64,000 nt of DNA. It comes from Polyangiaceae bacterium. GTDB lineage: Bacteria; Myxococcota_A; Polyangia; Polyangiales; Polyangiaceae. Location: positions 1-64,000 of the forward strand of contig JABFXY010000027.1 in assembly GCA_013361525.1 (NCBI GenBank). The letters are read 5' to 3'. Below are positions 52,842-62,252 of this stretch, piece after piece. The notes beneath the pieces were generated by a model. The model was not told where the DNA came from and searched no databases. It was given only the letters and a program-made list of their open reading frames with translations. Position 1 is the stretch's first letter. The number at the start of each line of letters is the position of its first letter. A program made the translations under genes and the position numbers.

Positions 52842-53954
52842 ATGGGCCTCACAGAACAAAGCATCCTCAGCGCGCTGTCCGGCATCCTCGAGCCCGAGGT
52901 CGGCAAGAACATCGTCGAGCTCGAGATGGTTCGCGACCTCCGCATCGACGGCGCCGACGTTTCGCTCACGCTCGTCCTGATGACGCCCGCGTACCTCGCG
53001 AAAGACGCGCTCGAAGATCACGTGCGCCGCGCGCTCGAGAAGCTCGGCGCCGCGAAGATCGCCGTCGCTTGGGACTACGCGATCACGAAGCGCGTGATCC
53101 TCCCCGACGATCCGTGCCCGGACGTCGCGAACATCATCCTCGTGATGAGCGGCAAGGGCGGCGTCGGCAAGAGCACCGTCGCGACGAACCTCGCGCTCGC
53201 GCTCGCACGCGAAGGCGCATCGTGCGGCCTCCTCGACGCGGATATGTACGGTCCCAGCATTCCGACGATGCTCGGCGTCAACGGCCGGCCGGTCTCCGCC
53301 GACGGCAAGAAGTTTCTGCCGCTCGAGCGCTTCGGTCTGAAGCTCATGTCGCTGGGCTTCATGCTCGAGGACGCACGCCAAGCGGTCGTGTGGCGCGGCC
53401 CGATGTTGCAGAGCGCGCTCATGCAGTTCCTGAAGGACGTCGACTGGGGTCCGCTCGATTACCTCGTCCTCGATCTTCCCCCCGGCACCGGCGACATCGC
53501 GCTCACCGTCTCGCAGAAGCTTCGCACCACGGGCGCCGTCATCGTCACGACCCCCCAGGAGGTCGCGCTTCAGGACGTCTACAAGTCCGTCAGCATGGCG
53601 CAGAAGGTCGGCATCCCGATCCTCGGCGTCGTCGAGAACGAGAGTTACTTCGTTTGTGACGGATGTAACAAACGGCACGAGCTGTTCGGATCCGGCGGCG
53701 GCAAAGCCATAGCGGATTTTTCCGAGTCGCCGCTGTTAGGCCAGATCCCGATTCATCCTGCCATTCGCGAATGGGGCGACGCAGGAACGCCGATCGTCCA
53801 GGCCGCCCCCGACTCCGCCGTCGCGCGCGCCTTCACCGAGATCGCGCTGCGTCTCGCCGGACGGGTGTCCGCGCGCAACGTCGAGACCGGCGGTTCGAGC
53901 CTCAAGATCGATCGAAGCGGCGGCAAGAACCGTCACCTCCCGATCGCCCGCTGA
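52842..53954 (+). CDS. Mrp/ApbC-family iron-sulfur cluster carrier ATPase
   Basis: A 370-aa P-loop NTPase. An N-terminal DUF59-like domain (about 1-90) is followed by the deviant Walker A GKGGVGKST near 105. DADMYGPSIPTMLG, VLDLPPGTGD and the CxxC in FVCDGCNKRHELFG, the FeS-binding pair of Mrp proteins, complete the pattern. It carries iron-sulfur clusters to apoproteins. ATG 52842 is the natural N-terminus; the longer reading is basic and non-conserved. Confidence 0.94.
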   Translation: MGLTEQSILSALSGILEPEVGKNIVELEMVRDLRIDGADVSLTLVLMTPAYLAKDALEDHVRRALEKLGAAKIAVAWDYAITKRVILPDDPCPDVANIILVMSGKGGVGKSTVATNLALALAREGASCGLLDADMYGPSIPTMLGVNGRPVSADGKKFLPLERFGLKLMSLGFMLEDARQAVVWRGPMLQSALMQFLKDVDWGPLDYLVLDLPPGTGDIALTVSQKLRTTGAVIVTTPQEVALQDVYKSVSMAQKVGIPILGVVENESYFVCDGCNKRHELFGSGGGKAIADFSESPLLGQIPIHPAIREWGDAGTPIVQAAPDSAVARAFTEIALRLAGRVSARNVETGGSSLKIDRSGGKNRHLPIAR

Positions 53955-54073
53955 GGCGCCTTTGCATCGCGCGCTGCGGCACTGACTGCATCCACAATTG
54001 CGAGATGCGTCGTCCGAAATGAGGGTTGCGGGTGTAGCCAGAGTCCGTTTCGCGATGTAATGTCCGGGGCTCT

Positions 54074-54098
54074 CTCGCGAACCCGTCACTGTCGCGAG
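54074..54098 (+). promoter_or_regulatory. Hairpin in leader region of S1-domain gene
   Basis: CTCGCGA (54074-54080) and TCGCGAG (54092-54098) form a 7-bp stem with an 11-base loop, 134 bp upstream of ATG 54232. The remaining 277-bp gap after the Mrp gene has no other gene I can support. The hairpin could belong to a regulated leader, since many rpsA-like genes are translationally controlled. Confidence 0.3.
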
Positions 54099-54231
54099 CA
54101 ATGCTCTTCCAGTCGCAAACGAGTGCGTGTCACCACGCGCGACGCGGAGGAGCCGACGGCGCTGCCGGATGAGTCGCGCGCATCGCCGTCGTGTCCCCCC
54201 ACAACGTCGACTCCACACCAAACCGTCCATC

Positions 54232-56043
54232 ATGAGCACCGACAACGAGACGAAGCCGGCGGACTCCTCCTCGACGGAGGCTCCCGCGGCTGCTCCGAGC
54301 GAAGCTTCGACGCCCCAAGCAGAATCCAAACCGGAAGACGCGCCCGCAACGCCGGCCGCCGCATCGACGAGTGAATCGCCGTCGATCGAGGTCGGGCTCG
54401 CATCGGCGCATGGCGACGAAGAAGGCGACGAAGAAGGCGAAGGCGACGAAAAAGAGGAGGGCGACGCAGCGAGCGGCGCAGCCTCCGGCGAGGCCGCGCC
54501 CGGTGAGGCGCCGAAGAAGAAGCGCCGCCGCCGCCGTCGCAAGAAGAAGCCGGAAGGTGCCGAGGGCGCGACCGCGTCCGCGGAGGGTGAAGGTGGTGAA
54601 GCCGCTGCCGAAGGGCAGGAAGGCGAAGGCGGTGCACACCCCGCGAGCAAGGGCGAGCGCAAGAAGCCCGACGCGCGCGAGGCGATGCCGTTCCGCATCG
54701 GCGAAGAGGTCTTCGGCAAGGTCGAGAAGGTGACCGACGACGCGATCTGGATCGACGTCGCGGGCAAGGCGCTCGGCCTGTTCGATCGCCGCGAGATCGG
54801 CGACGGCGAGCCGCCGCAACCCGGCGATCAGTTCATCGCGACGGTTGCGAGCCACGGCCTGCGCGGCGGCATGTTGCGCATGGCCCGCGCGCCGTTCCCG
54901 ATCGACGACGCGAAGAAGAAGGTCGAGTCCGCAAAGGACTCGGGCGAGACGGTCGAGGGCTTCGTCACCGGCGCCGTGAAGGGCGGTGTCGAGGTCGACA
55001 TCGACGGTCTGCGCGCGTTCGCGCCCGCATCTCACGTCGAGATTCGGCAAGGCGCAGATCTCTCCGCGCTCGTCGGACGCCGGCTCAACTTCAACGTCGT
55101 GCAGTTCGAGAAGAAGGGCCGCGACGTCGTCGTCTCGCGCAAGAAGTTCCTCCAGGAGGAGGCGCAGCAGGCGCGCGCCGAGGCGCTCAAAATCCTCGCG
55201 CCGGGCACGACGCACAAGGGCATCGTGCGCACCGTCGTTCAATGGGGCGTGTTCGTTGCGCTCCCGGACGCGGGCAACCTCGAGGGCCTCGTCCACGCGA
55301 CCGAAGCAAGCCACGACCGCACCGCGAAGCTCGCCGATCTCTTCAAGCCCGGCGATCCGATCGAGGTGAAGGTCCTCAAGATCGACGACAAGGGGAAGAT
55401 CTGGCTCAGCCGCAAGGCGATGACGAACGACCCCTGGGACGCCGTCTCGCAGAAGTACGCGCCCGGCACGCGCCACACCGGCAAGGTCGTGCGCATCCAG
55501 CCGTTCGGCGCGTTCATCGAGCTCGAGCCCGGCATCGACGGCCTCGCGTACACGCAAGACCTGTCGCTCAAGCCGATCCAGAACCCGAAGGACATGCTGA
55601 AGGTCGACGAGTCGATCGAGGTCGTCGTCGCCAACTGCGACAGCGCGTCTCGGCGTATCTCGCTGCACCCCGCGCCGCCGGAGGACGAGGCGAACGAGCC
55701 GCGACCGAAGGTCGGGCCGAACCGCATCGTCAAGGTGTCGGTCGTCCACCCGGGTGAGCCCGGTCTGCTCGTCCGCATCATCGGCCTCACGGGTCGTGCG
55801 GCTCGCGGCTTCATCCCCGCCGGCCACACCGGCACCCAGCGCGGAACCGATCTTCGCAAGAGCTTCCCCGTCGGCATGAAGTTCGACGCGAAGGTCATCG
55901 AGGTCGACACGCGCCGCGGCGAGACGAAGCTCTCGATTCGCGCGATGAAGGAAGACGCCGAGAAGGCGGCCTATCAGGAGTATCGCGATCAGGTGAACCG
56001 CGAGGCGAAGTTCGGCACGTTCGCCGATCTGATGAAGAAGTAG
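54232..56043 (+). CDS. Multi-S1-domain RNA-binding protein (RpsA-like)
   Basis: A 603-aa protein. The first 150 residues are low complexity: Ala/Ser/Glu-rich, then strongly acidic, then basic (KKKRRRRRRKKK). Four S1-like domains follow, near 165-230, 240-310, 325-395 and 410-480, with typical GKVVRIQPFGAFIELEPGID and GIVRTVVQWGVFVALPDAG patterns, and a fifth divergent one closes the protein. It is related to ribosomal protein S1/Tex-type binders, but the acidic-basic N-terminus is not found in standard RpsA. It probably binds mRNA at the ribosome. Confidence 0.85.
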   Translation: MSTDNETKPADSSSTEAPAAAPSEASTPQAESKPEDAPATPAAASTSESPSIEVGLASAHGDEEGDEEGEGDEKEEGDAASGAASGEAAPGEAPKKKRRRRRRKKKPEGAEGATASAEGEGGEAAAEGQEGEGGAHPASKGERKKPDAREAMPFRIGEEVFGKVEKVTDDAIWIDVAGKALGLFDRREIGDGEPPQPGDQFIATVASHGLRGGMLRMARAPFPIDDAKKKVESAKDSGETVEGFVTGAVKGGVEVDIDGLRAFAPASHVEIRQGADLSALVGRRLNFNVVQFEKKGRDVVVSRKKFLQEEAQQARAEALKILAPGTTHKGIVRTVVQWGVFVALPDAGNLEGLVHATEASHDRTAKLADLFKPGDPIEVKVLKIDDKGKIWLSRKAMTNDPWDAVSQKYAPGTRHTGKVVRIQPFGAFIELEPGIDGLAYTQDLSLKPIQNPKDMLKVDESIEVVVANCDSASRRISLHPAPPEDEANEPRPKVGPNRIVKVSVVHPGEPGLLVRIIGLTGRAARGFIPAGHTGTQRGTDLRKSFPVGMKFDAKVIEVDTRRGETKLSIRAMKEDAEKAAYQEYRDQVNREAKFGTFADLMKK

Positions 56044-56064
56044 CCCGTCGCGATTCGAAAACGA

Positions 56065-56108
56065 GGAAGGCGCGCCGTCCGCAAGGGCAGCGCGCCTTTC
56101 TTCGTTTT
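56065..56108 (+). terminator. Rho-independent terminator of S1-domain gene
   Basis: AAGGCGCGC (56067-56075) pairs with GCGCGCCTT (56090-56098) and is followed by TCTTCGTTTTG, a T-rich tail, about 25 nt after the stop codon. Confidence 0.8.
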
Positions 56109-56233
56109 GTCAGCGCGACGATTGGAGGCAGACGATGATCGACGCAGACGAAGCGGCCCGCCGTTCTGCTGCCCGCGGTGCAAAAGAGGGCGCAGTGGGT
56201 TCAAAGGTGAAGGACCCAATGGCGGACGCGTTG

Positions 56234-56563
56234 TCACTCTTCTGGGGCGAAGCACTCCACCGCCAGCGCGCCATCCAAGCTCACGGCGCAGTTGCCCGCC
56301 ACCTCGCCGCTCGCGCAGAACGTGCTCGCGAAGCTCTCCGCGTAGGCAGGGTCGTCCATGCAGCTGCAGAAGTCCTCCTCGTCGCACGCGCCGTAGCCGC
56401 CGCACACGCCTTCACCGGCTTCGGCGTCGGGCGCACCGCGCACGCACACGAGGCCCTCGTCGCTTCCGCAGTCGCTCGCTTCGACGCAGGGGTCGCCCGC
56501 CACCGGCGCGCCGCATCCGAGCATGGCGATCGCTGCGACGAGAAGCATCTTGTGTCCGTACAT
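56234..56563 (-). CDS. Small Cys-rich lipoprotein
   Basis: A 109-aa lipoprotein; AAGGAG nine bases before ATG 56563, signal MLLVAAIAMLGC with lipobox MLGC. The mature part has nine further Cys (CVEASDCGSDEGLVC, CGGYGACDEEDFCSC) in the Dickkopf/EGF-like style of the larger lipoprotein at 50189. I recognise no specific family. It stands alone, convergent with the S1-domain gene, whose terminator lies in between. Confidence 0.72.
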   Translation of the reverse strand: MYGHKMLLVAAIAMLGCGAPVAGDPCVEASDCGSDEGLVCVRGAPDAEAGEGVCGGYGACDEEDFCSCMDDPAYAESFASTFCASGEVAGNCAVSLDGALAVECFAPEE

Positions 56564-56779
56564 GCTCTGGCTCCTTGGTTGGCGACGTTCGCCGTCGCGT
56601 GCGCCAGCCCTAGGCACGTCGAATGCCATTCGAGGGGACGCGAAAGACCAGGTGTTTTAGGCATCGCCGCGCCAAGCACGGTCGCGAAACTTCGAGCCAG
56701 CCCAAATTCTCGAAGCGGGTTCCTGCGAGCTGCCTCGGGCACATCACCCGCTCCGTCCTTCGTGAGCTAACGTCTGCGT

Positions 56780-58426
56780 GTGTTTCCCGACCCGTATGCC
56801 TCGCAGCTCGGCCACGTCCTCCTGAAGCTCATCAGCGAGACCAACGGGATCACGTTGGCCCAGACGCTCGAGCTCGCCCTCCGTTCCATGATGGTGGAGG
56901 AGCGCCCGGAGGTCGCGACGTCGCTGCGAGGATTCCGTGAGCTCTTGTTCGGGTACCTGCGCGACCCGTCGGACATCCGCGAGCTGCTCGAGCACGAGGT
57001 GGCTCGAACCCTCGGCGGTATCTTTCAGGCGTTTCCTCTGCGCTTTCATGAGGAGCACATCCACCTCACGGGCTCCCTCGGCGCGAGCTTCGTCTACCCT
57101 CGCCTCGCCGCCCTGCTCGAAGGACCGCACCGCGCCGTCTACGAGAAGAAGATCCGTGAGACGTATGGGGACGACGCGCTGCCAATCCGCAGCGAGGCGG
57201 ACGTGGATGGGCTGCTTCGGCTCCAGGAGGGGATGGGCTTTTCGCACTACCTGCAGGTGCTGACCCTCGCGAAGTTGGTGCTCGTCGATCGGCAGGCGCA
57301 CCGAGAGGCGGCCTACCACATGGCGCACCGCCTCTATCACGAGCACAACATCGGGCGCGTCCGTCTCAAGTTCAGCTTCTCGCGCGCAACGAGCAACGCG
57401 GTCGACGCGCTCCCCGGTCCCGAGGTCTCCCCGGAGGACGTGGTGCTGGGCCTCTACGACGGCTTCGAGTCGTTTCGCCGGGAGCACCCCGACTTCGACT
57501 ACGTGCTGTCGCCGAGCTTCCGCAAAGAGGCCGACTCTTTCGATCCCGCGCGCTATGCCACCAAAGCGGAGTCGTTCCTCAGCCACGTCGACGAGATCCT
57601 CGCGCTCATCGCGAAGCACCCCTTCTTGCGCGACAAGATGACGGAGGTGGACACCGTCGGGGACGAGCGCCACCACTACCGCAAAGCTCATTTCGACGAG
57701 ATGCGCGTGGGCATGCGCAAGCTCGCGAGCCGCGGTTTTCGAATCCGCTCCCATCACGGCGAGACGTGGTCATGCCTTCGTCGCGGCGTTCAAGCCGTCG
57801 ACAACGCAATGAACATTTGGCACATCGACACGCTGGAGCACGGCGTCAGCCTCGGCGTGAACCCGAACTACTACTTTCACATGGTGTTCGAGCGCGTGAT
57901 GGCTCTGAACGCCAAGCGGTCTCCCGTGCCGCGCCAGAGCCCCGAGTACCGCGAGCTGGAGGATATGGATTGGCGGGGCCACTCGGCGATCGTGGAGAAG
58001 CTTGCCCTCGGCGAAACGCTCTCGCCCGAGCAGATCCGCAAGTTCATCACCGTGAAGTTCCACGCGGCTCGAGAGGTCGAGCACTACCAGCACGACGTCC
58101 TGAACCGCATGATCAACAAACACGTGTCACTGGTGAGCTTGCCCACGTCGAACGTGAAGCTCACGCAGAACCTCGCCACCTATCGCGCCCATCCCTTCAG
58201 CTGGTGGGAGAAGAAGGGGGTCGAGCTCGGGGTCGGCACCGACAATGACGTGACCCTCGATACGAGCTTCATCCGCGAGCTGCTCATCTTGTTGGTGACG
58301 GACGCAGAGAACCTCAAGATAACGAAGCTGTTGATGGTCGTGACCGGCGAGGACAGGCGCCCCTTCATGAGCGACGCGCTGTGGAGCGCCCGCCCGGACT
58401 CGCAAGGCAACCGCGTTCGCCGTTGA
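56780..58426 (+). CDS. Adenosine-deaminase-like amidohydrolase family protein
   Basis: A 548-aa protein with the metal-site pattern of the ADA/AMP-deaminase superfamily: EEHIHLTGSLGASF (HxH), RIRSHHGETWS (His with the catalytic-type Glu), IWHIDTLEHGVSLG and GVGTDNDVTLDTSF (Asp-Asn-Asp). It is far longer than bacterial Add (about 340 aa), with an N-terminal helical region and inserts. Which base or nucleoside it deaminates, if any, is unknown. GTG 56780 lies 6 nt after a -10-like TAACGT. Confidence 0.78.
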   Translation: MFPDPYASQLGHVLLKLISETNGITLAQTLELALRSMMVEERPEVATSLRGFRELLFGYLRDPSDIRELLEHEVARTLGGIFQAFPLRFHEEHIHLTGSLGASFVYPRLAALLEGPHRAVYEKKIRETYGDDALPIRSEADVDGLLRLQEGMGFSHYLQVLTLAKLVLVDRQAHREAAYHMAHRLYHEHNIGRVRLKFSFSRATSNAVDALPGPEVSPEDVVLGLYDGFESFRREHPDFDYVLSPSFRKEADSFDPARYATKAESFLSHVDEILALIAKHPFLRDKMTEVDTVGDERHHYRKAHFDEMRVGMRKLASRGFRIRSHHGETWSCLRRGVQAVDNAMNIWHIDTLEHGVSLGVNPNYYFHMVFERVMALNAKRSPVPRQSPEYRELEDMDWRGHSAIVEKLALGETLSPEQIRKFITVKFHAAREVEHYQHDVLNRMINKHVSLVSLPTSNVKLTQNLATYRAHPFSWWEKKGVELGVGTDNDVTLDTSFIRELLILLVTDAENLKITKLLMVVTGEDRRPFMSDALWSARPDSQGNRVRR

Positions 58427-58542
58427 ACAGCGGCACCCCGGCGCACCATCTCTCCGCCGGCGTCCTGCCCCGAAGGAAGAAGGAAGAAGAAGGACGGGAA
58501 GACTTCCAAAATCCTCCACGGGCGAGCATCATGTGAGGTCGC

Positions 58543-59445
58543 GTGAAAACCTCGCTTAAGCCCCAATCTCCCCGCTCGGTCGCTGCTGTCCTCGTCGGCG
58601 CAAGCCTTATCCTCTTAGCGACGGCTGGCTTCCGTTGCCCCGGCAACGAACCGAGCGCCGGCGACGGCGAAGGCGGCGAGCCGGCGGATGGTGGTGCCGG
58701 TGGCACCGGCGGAGATCCGCAAGGCGCCGGCGCGCAAGGAGGGGTCGGTGGAGAGGGCGGCGATGGCGGCATGGGGGGCGCCCAGTGCGATCCCGAGATG
58801 ACGATGGACGACGTCGACAACTGCGGTGCGTGCGGTCGCGCCTGCAGCGCCATGGGCGTGGAGACACGAGTCTGCCAGATGGGCTTGTGCCGGCCGACCT
58901 GTTTGCCCGGCTTCGTCGATTTCGGATTCCCCGCTTCGGCTGACGACGGGTGCGAGACACTGGGTCGGCGCGTGTTCATCACCGCGGACCCGGTGTCCGC
59001 GAAGTTTCCAGGCGTGGCTGGCGCGGATCAAATTTGTCAGGACGCGGCCGAAGCCGTCGGCATGCTCGGCCATTGGCAAGCCTGGGTCAGCGTGTTCCAG
59101 GACGCCGCGACGGATCGCTTCCTCCATTCGAACGTGCCGTACTTCCTGCTCGACATGACGGTGGTCGCGAACGACTGGACCGATCTGACCGACGGCACGC
59201 TCCTGCACGGCATCGACCTGGACGAGCACATGATCGCGCCGTCGACCCCGCGACCGGTGTGGACGGGGACGTTCCCCGATGGCACCACGGCGCAGGGCGG
59301 CGACTGCAACGGCTGGACGGACGACACCGAAGGCAGCGCCACGATCGGCGTGTCGTTGGCCAACAACACCAAGAGCAACTGGACCATGGGGGGCGAGGTC
59401 CAGTGCACCGCGCCCGACGTCCACCTTTATTGCTTCGAGAAGTGA
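58543..59445 (+). CDS. DUF1554-like exported protein
   Basis: A 300-aa protein with an N-terminal signal (AAVLVGASLILLATAGFRC, a possible lipobox). A Gly-rich linker of about 45 residues (GGAGGTGGDPQGAGAQGG) and a small Cys cluster (NCGACGRACSAMG) follow. The C-terminal 160 residues (VFITADPVSAKFPGVAGADQ, ICQDAA ... GHWQAWVS) match the DUF1554 pattern known from Leptospira surface proteins, which is C-type-lectin-like in design. It is likely surface-exposed. It starts the operon, with the kinase gene 2 bp after its stop. Confidence 0.75.
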   Translation: MKTSLKPQSPRSVAAVLVGASLILLATAGFRCPGNEPSAGDGEGGEPADGGAGGTGGDPQGAGAQGGVGGEGGDGGMGGAQCDPEMTMDDVDNCGACGRACSAMGVETRVCQMGLCRPTCLPGFVDFGFPASADDGCETLGRRVFITADPVSAKFPGVAGADQICQDAAEAVGMLGHWQAWVSVFQDAATDRFLHSNVPYFLLDMTVVANDWTDLTDGTLLHGIDLDEHMIAPSTPRPVWTGTFPDGTTAQGGDCNGWTDDTEGSATIGVSLANNTKSNWTMGGEVQCTAPDVHLYCFEK

Positions 59446-59447
59446 CC

Positions 59448-62252
59448 ATGGACTTCGCCGAGCTGACGAGCCGCGTCCGCGTCAAGAAGAACATCGATGT
59501 AAGCCCGCTGCTGGCGCAGTACCGGCAGCAGACACAGAACGCGACGCCGGAGGGGTTTCTCACCTATCTGCGCGACCAGAAGGTCATCGACAACAAGCAG
59601 CTCGTGGAGCTGCAGACCTCCGGCGCGGTGGATCTGGGGTCGACGCTCGAGAGCGGCTCGGCGCCGTATCGCGCGACCGTGTACGCAGGCGTCAGCGCGC
59701 ACGGAACGCAGATCATGAACCCGATGATCACGCGGTCCGCGGGCACACCCAAGCCTCTCCACGGCACCCTGTTGATCGAACCGGAGCTACCGAAGCGGCC
59801 GAACCCCAACGACGTGCCCACCCATTTCGTGGAGGACACCCTCCTCGCTCCCCACGACCCCGGCAAGCCGGGCAGCTCGGCCCCGCCCCCGGCCGCGAAC
59901 GCCGAGGCACCGGACTACGAAGTCCTCGGGGAGCTGGGCAAAGGCGCGATGGGCGAGGTGCACCTCGCCCGTGACGTGGTGCTTCGGCGCAAGGTCGCGC
60001 TCAAGAGCATCCTGCCCGCGATGCAGCAGCATCCCTCGCTGTTCTCGCGCTTCCTGGCGGAGATGCAGATCACGGCGCAGCTCGATCACCCGTTCATCGT
60101 GCCGATCTACGGTGTGGTGACCGGTCCGAGCGGCGGCCTCGCCTACACGATGAAGCTCGTGTCGGGGAAAGAGTTCGCCGAGCTGCTCGAGGAGACGCGC
60201 GAGATGCAGGCGTCGGGCAAGCCGCTCGACGCGGCCCACGCGCTCGAAGCGCGCCTCGAGGCGTTCCTGAAGGTGTGCGACGCGCTCTCGTACGCCCACG
60301 AGCGCGGCATCGTTCACCGCGACCTCAAGCCGGCCAACATCATGCTCGGCCCCTACAACGAGGTCTACGTGATGGACTGGGGCATCTCGCGGCTGATGGG
60401 CGCGGGCGGCCAGGCCATGGACAAGGGCGTCGAGGTGCTCGACGCCGACGGCAGCGATGTCCGTCAGACGACGCGCACGCGCGTGGGAACGACGATCGGC
60501 ACGCCGATCTACATGTCGCCCGAACAAGCCCACGGCAAGAACGACGAGCTGGACGGTCGAAGCGACCTCTACTCGCTCGGCCTCATCTTGCAGGAGACGC
60601 TCACGCTCACGCGCGCCGTCGGAGGCACCACCTTGGAGGAGGTGCTCACCAACGCGAAGGGCGGCAAGCGCGAGCCGCACAACTTTTCGGTCGGGGGCAG
60701 CGCGGTCCCGCAGGAGATCGCGGCCATCGTCGAGAAGGCCACGCGCTTCAACCCGGTCGATCGGTACCCGAGCGTCAAAGCTTTCGCCGACGACATCCGG
60801 CGCTTCTTGCGCAACGAAGAGCTCTCCGCGAAGCCGGACACGACGACGCAGCGCTGGGGGCGGTGGATCAGCAAGAACCGCATGACCACCATCGCGTTGT
60901 TGCTCGGCGTGCTGGTGCTCGGCGCAGGGGCGACGATCGGCGTCTTGCTCTACAACCGCGCGGTCGTCGCGGCGCAGCACAACCGTGAGCTCCGCCTGGC
61001 GGAGCTGCAAGCATCGTCGGCGGCGCGCACGCAGGAGCTGGACGCGACGCTGCAAGGCTACGAGACGCAGCTCACCCGCTTCGCCGGTGCCGCAGGTCTC
61101 GCCCTCACCGAGGTCCAGCAAGGTGATCCCGCGCTTCACTTCGCGGACGAGTTCAAGGCCGGCGGGCTGCCCGGTCTGATCGACTCGAAGGTCTATGGAG
61201 GGCTCATCAGCTTGGAATGGCCCGTCGCGTCGCTGCCCGCGGGGCTCACCAAGGAAATGGCGGCGCGTGACGCCGCAGCGATGAATTCGCTGCGGACGCT
61301 CGCGCGGTCGGTGATGCTGGACAGCCTCGATCCGAACTACCGCACCTTCTCCGATTCCCAGCGCCAGAAGGCCATCGCGGAGACCGGCGTGCCGATCTCC
61401 CGCGTCGCGCTCACGCTCGAAACAGGGTTGCACATCGAGTTCCCCGGCAACGCGAACGTCCCCGCGGATTTCGATGCGCGCCAGACGGACACCTACAAGG
61501 CAGCGCGAACCCGGTACGGCGTCGCCTGGGGCGCGGCCATGCCGGGAAAGAACGGCATGGTGCTACCGGCCAGCGCAGCGCTGCGCGACGAAGAGGGCGG
61601 GCTGATCGGCGTGCTCGAGTTCGAGGTCGATATCGAGCGCTCGGTCGCGACGTCCCTGGAAGCCGGGCTCGAGGCCGGCAGTCACGTCGAGTCCTCCCTG
61701 CTGGTGGACAAGGATGGCAAGGTCGTCGCGCAACGCAACGCGCCCGGCATCGCGCGCGAGCCCGAGGTGATCGGCATCACGGTCGTGCGCGACGCCATCG
61801 CACGCGGAGACTCCGGCTACGTGGAGACCACACGCAACGGACGCGACGTGCTCGTGACGTACCAACCGCTCAGCACCATGGGCTGGTACATGGTCACCAT
61901 CGCGGATGTGGACAAGGTCGAGGACGACATGGAGCCGCAGGGCACGGCCACGCCGGGTAGCGTCCCTGCCAGCACGGTCGCCGTCGCCACCGCCAGCGCG
62001 AGCCCCACACCCGCGAAGATGCTCCAGCGTCCCGCACCGGCTCCCGCTCCCACGCCGTCGCCCGCGCCCGTCGAGTCCGAGTCGGCGTCGGCGTCCGCCT
62101 CGGAGAGCGCGCCTCCCGTCCCGGCCCCCACACCCTCGCTGACCGGGAGGTTGCCGAGGCCCAGCGGCTCGGTTCCAGCCGCTCCCACCACGGCGACACC
62201 GGCCAATCCCTTCGATCCGTGGAAGGCCTACGAGAAGAAGAAGCAGCCATGA
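59448..62252 (+). CDS. Sensor Ser/Thr kinase with Cache-like extracytoplasmic domain
   Basis: A 934-aa protein. About 150 residues of N-terminal region precede a Hanks kinase domain (about 155-460) with LGKGAMGEVHLA, HRDLKPANIM near 291, a DWG in place of DFG (VMDWGISRLMG) and TPIYMSPEQ. A membrane helix lies near 480-502 (ALLLGVLVLGAGATIGVLLY). The extracytoplasmic 510-825 ends in AQRNAPGIAREPEVIG and YQPLSTMGWYMVTI, typical of dCache-type sensors. A Pro/Ala/Ser tail closes the protein. DWG is a known active variant in bacterial kinases. It overlaps the next gene by 4 bp. Confidence 0.88.
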   Translation: MDFAELTSRVRVKKNIDVSPLLAQYRQQTQNATPEGFLTYLRDQKVIDNKQLVELQTSGAVDLGSTLESGSAPYRATVYAGVSAHGTQIMNPMITRSAGTPKPLHGTLLIEPELPKRPNPNDVPTHFVEDTLLAPHDPGKPGSSAPPPAANAEAPDYEVLGELGKGAMGEVHLARDVVLRRKVALKSILPAMQQHPSLFSRFLAEMQITAQLDHPFIVPIYGVVTGPSGGLAYTMKLVSGKEFAELLEETREMQASGKPLDAAHALEARLEAFLKVCDALSYAHERGIVHRDLKPANIMLGPYNEVYVMDWGISRLMGAGGQAMDKGVEVLDADGSDVRQTTRTRVGTTIGTPIYMSPEQAHGKNDELDGRSDLYSLGLILQETLTLTRAVGGTTLEEVLTNAKGGKREPHNFSVGGSAVPQEIAAIVEKATRFNPVDRYPSVKAFADDIRRFLRNEELSAKPDTTTQRWGRWISKNRMTTIALLLGVLVLGAGATIGVLLYNRAVVAAQHNRELRLAELQASSAARTQELDATLQGYETQLTRFAGAAGLALTEVQQGDPALHFADEFKAGGLPGLIDSKVYGGLISLEWPVASLPAGLTKEMAARDAAAMNSLRTLARSVMLDSLDPNYRTFSDSQRQKAIAETGVPISRVALTLETGLHIEFPGNANVPADFDARQTDTYKAARTRYGVAWGAAMPGKNGMVLPASAALRDEEGGLIGVLEFEVDIERSVATSLEAGLEAGSHVESSLLVDKDGKVVAQRNAPGIAREPEVIGITVVRDAIARGDSGYVETTRNGRDVLVTYQPLSTMGWYMVTIADVDKVEDDMEPQGTATPGSVPASTVAVATASASPTPAKMLQRPAPAPAPTPSPAPVESESASASASESAPPVPAPTPSLTGRLPRPSGSVPAAPTTATPANPFDPWKAYEKKKQP

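Noticed and set aside
58950..59447. Upstream extension of the sensor kinase frame
   Set aside because: It overlaps the DUF1554-like gene in another frame; ATG 59448 gives a 2-bp gap.
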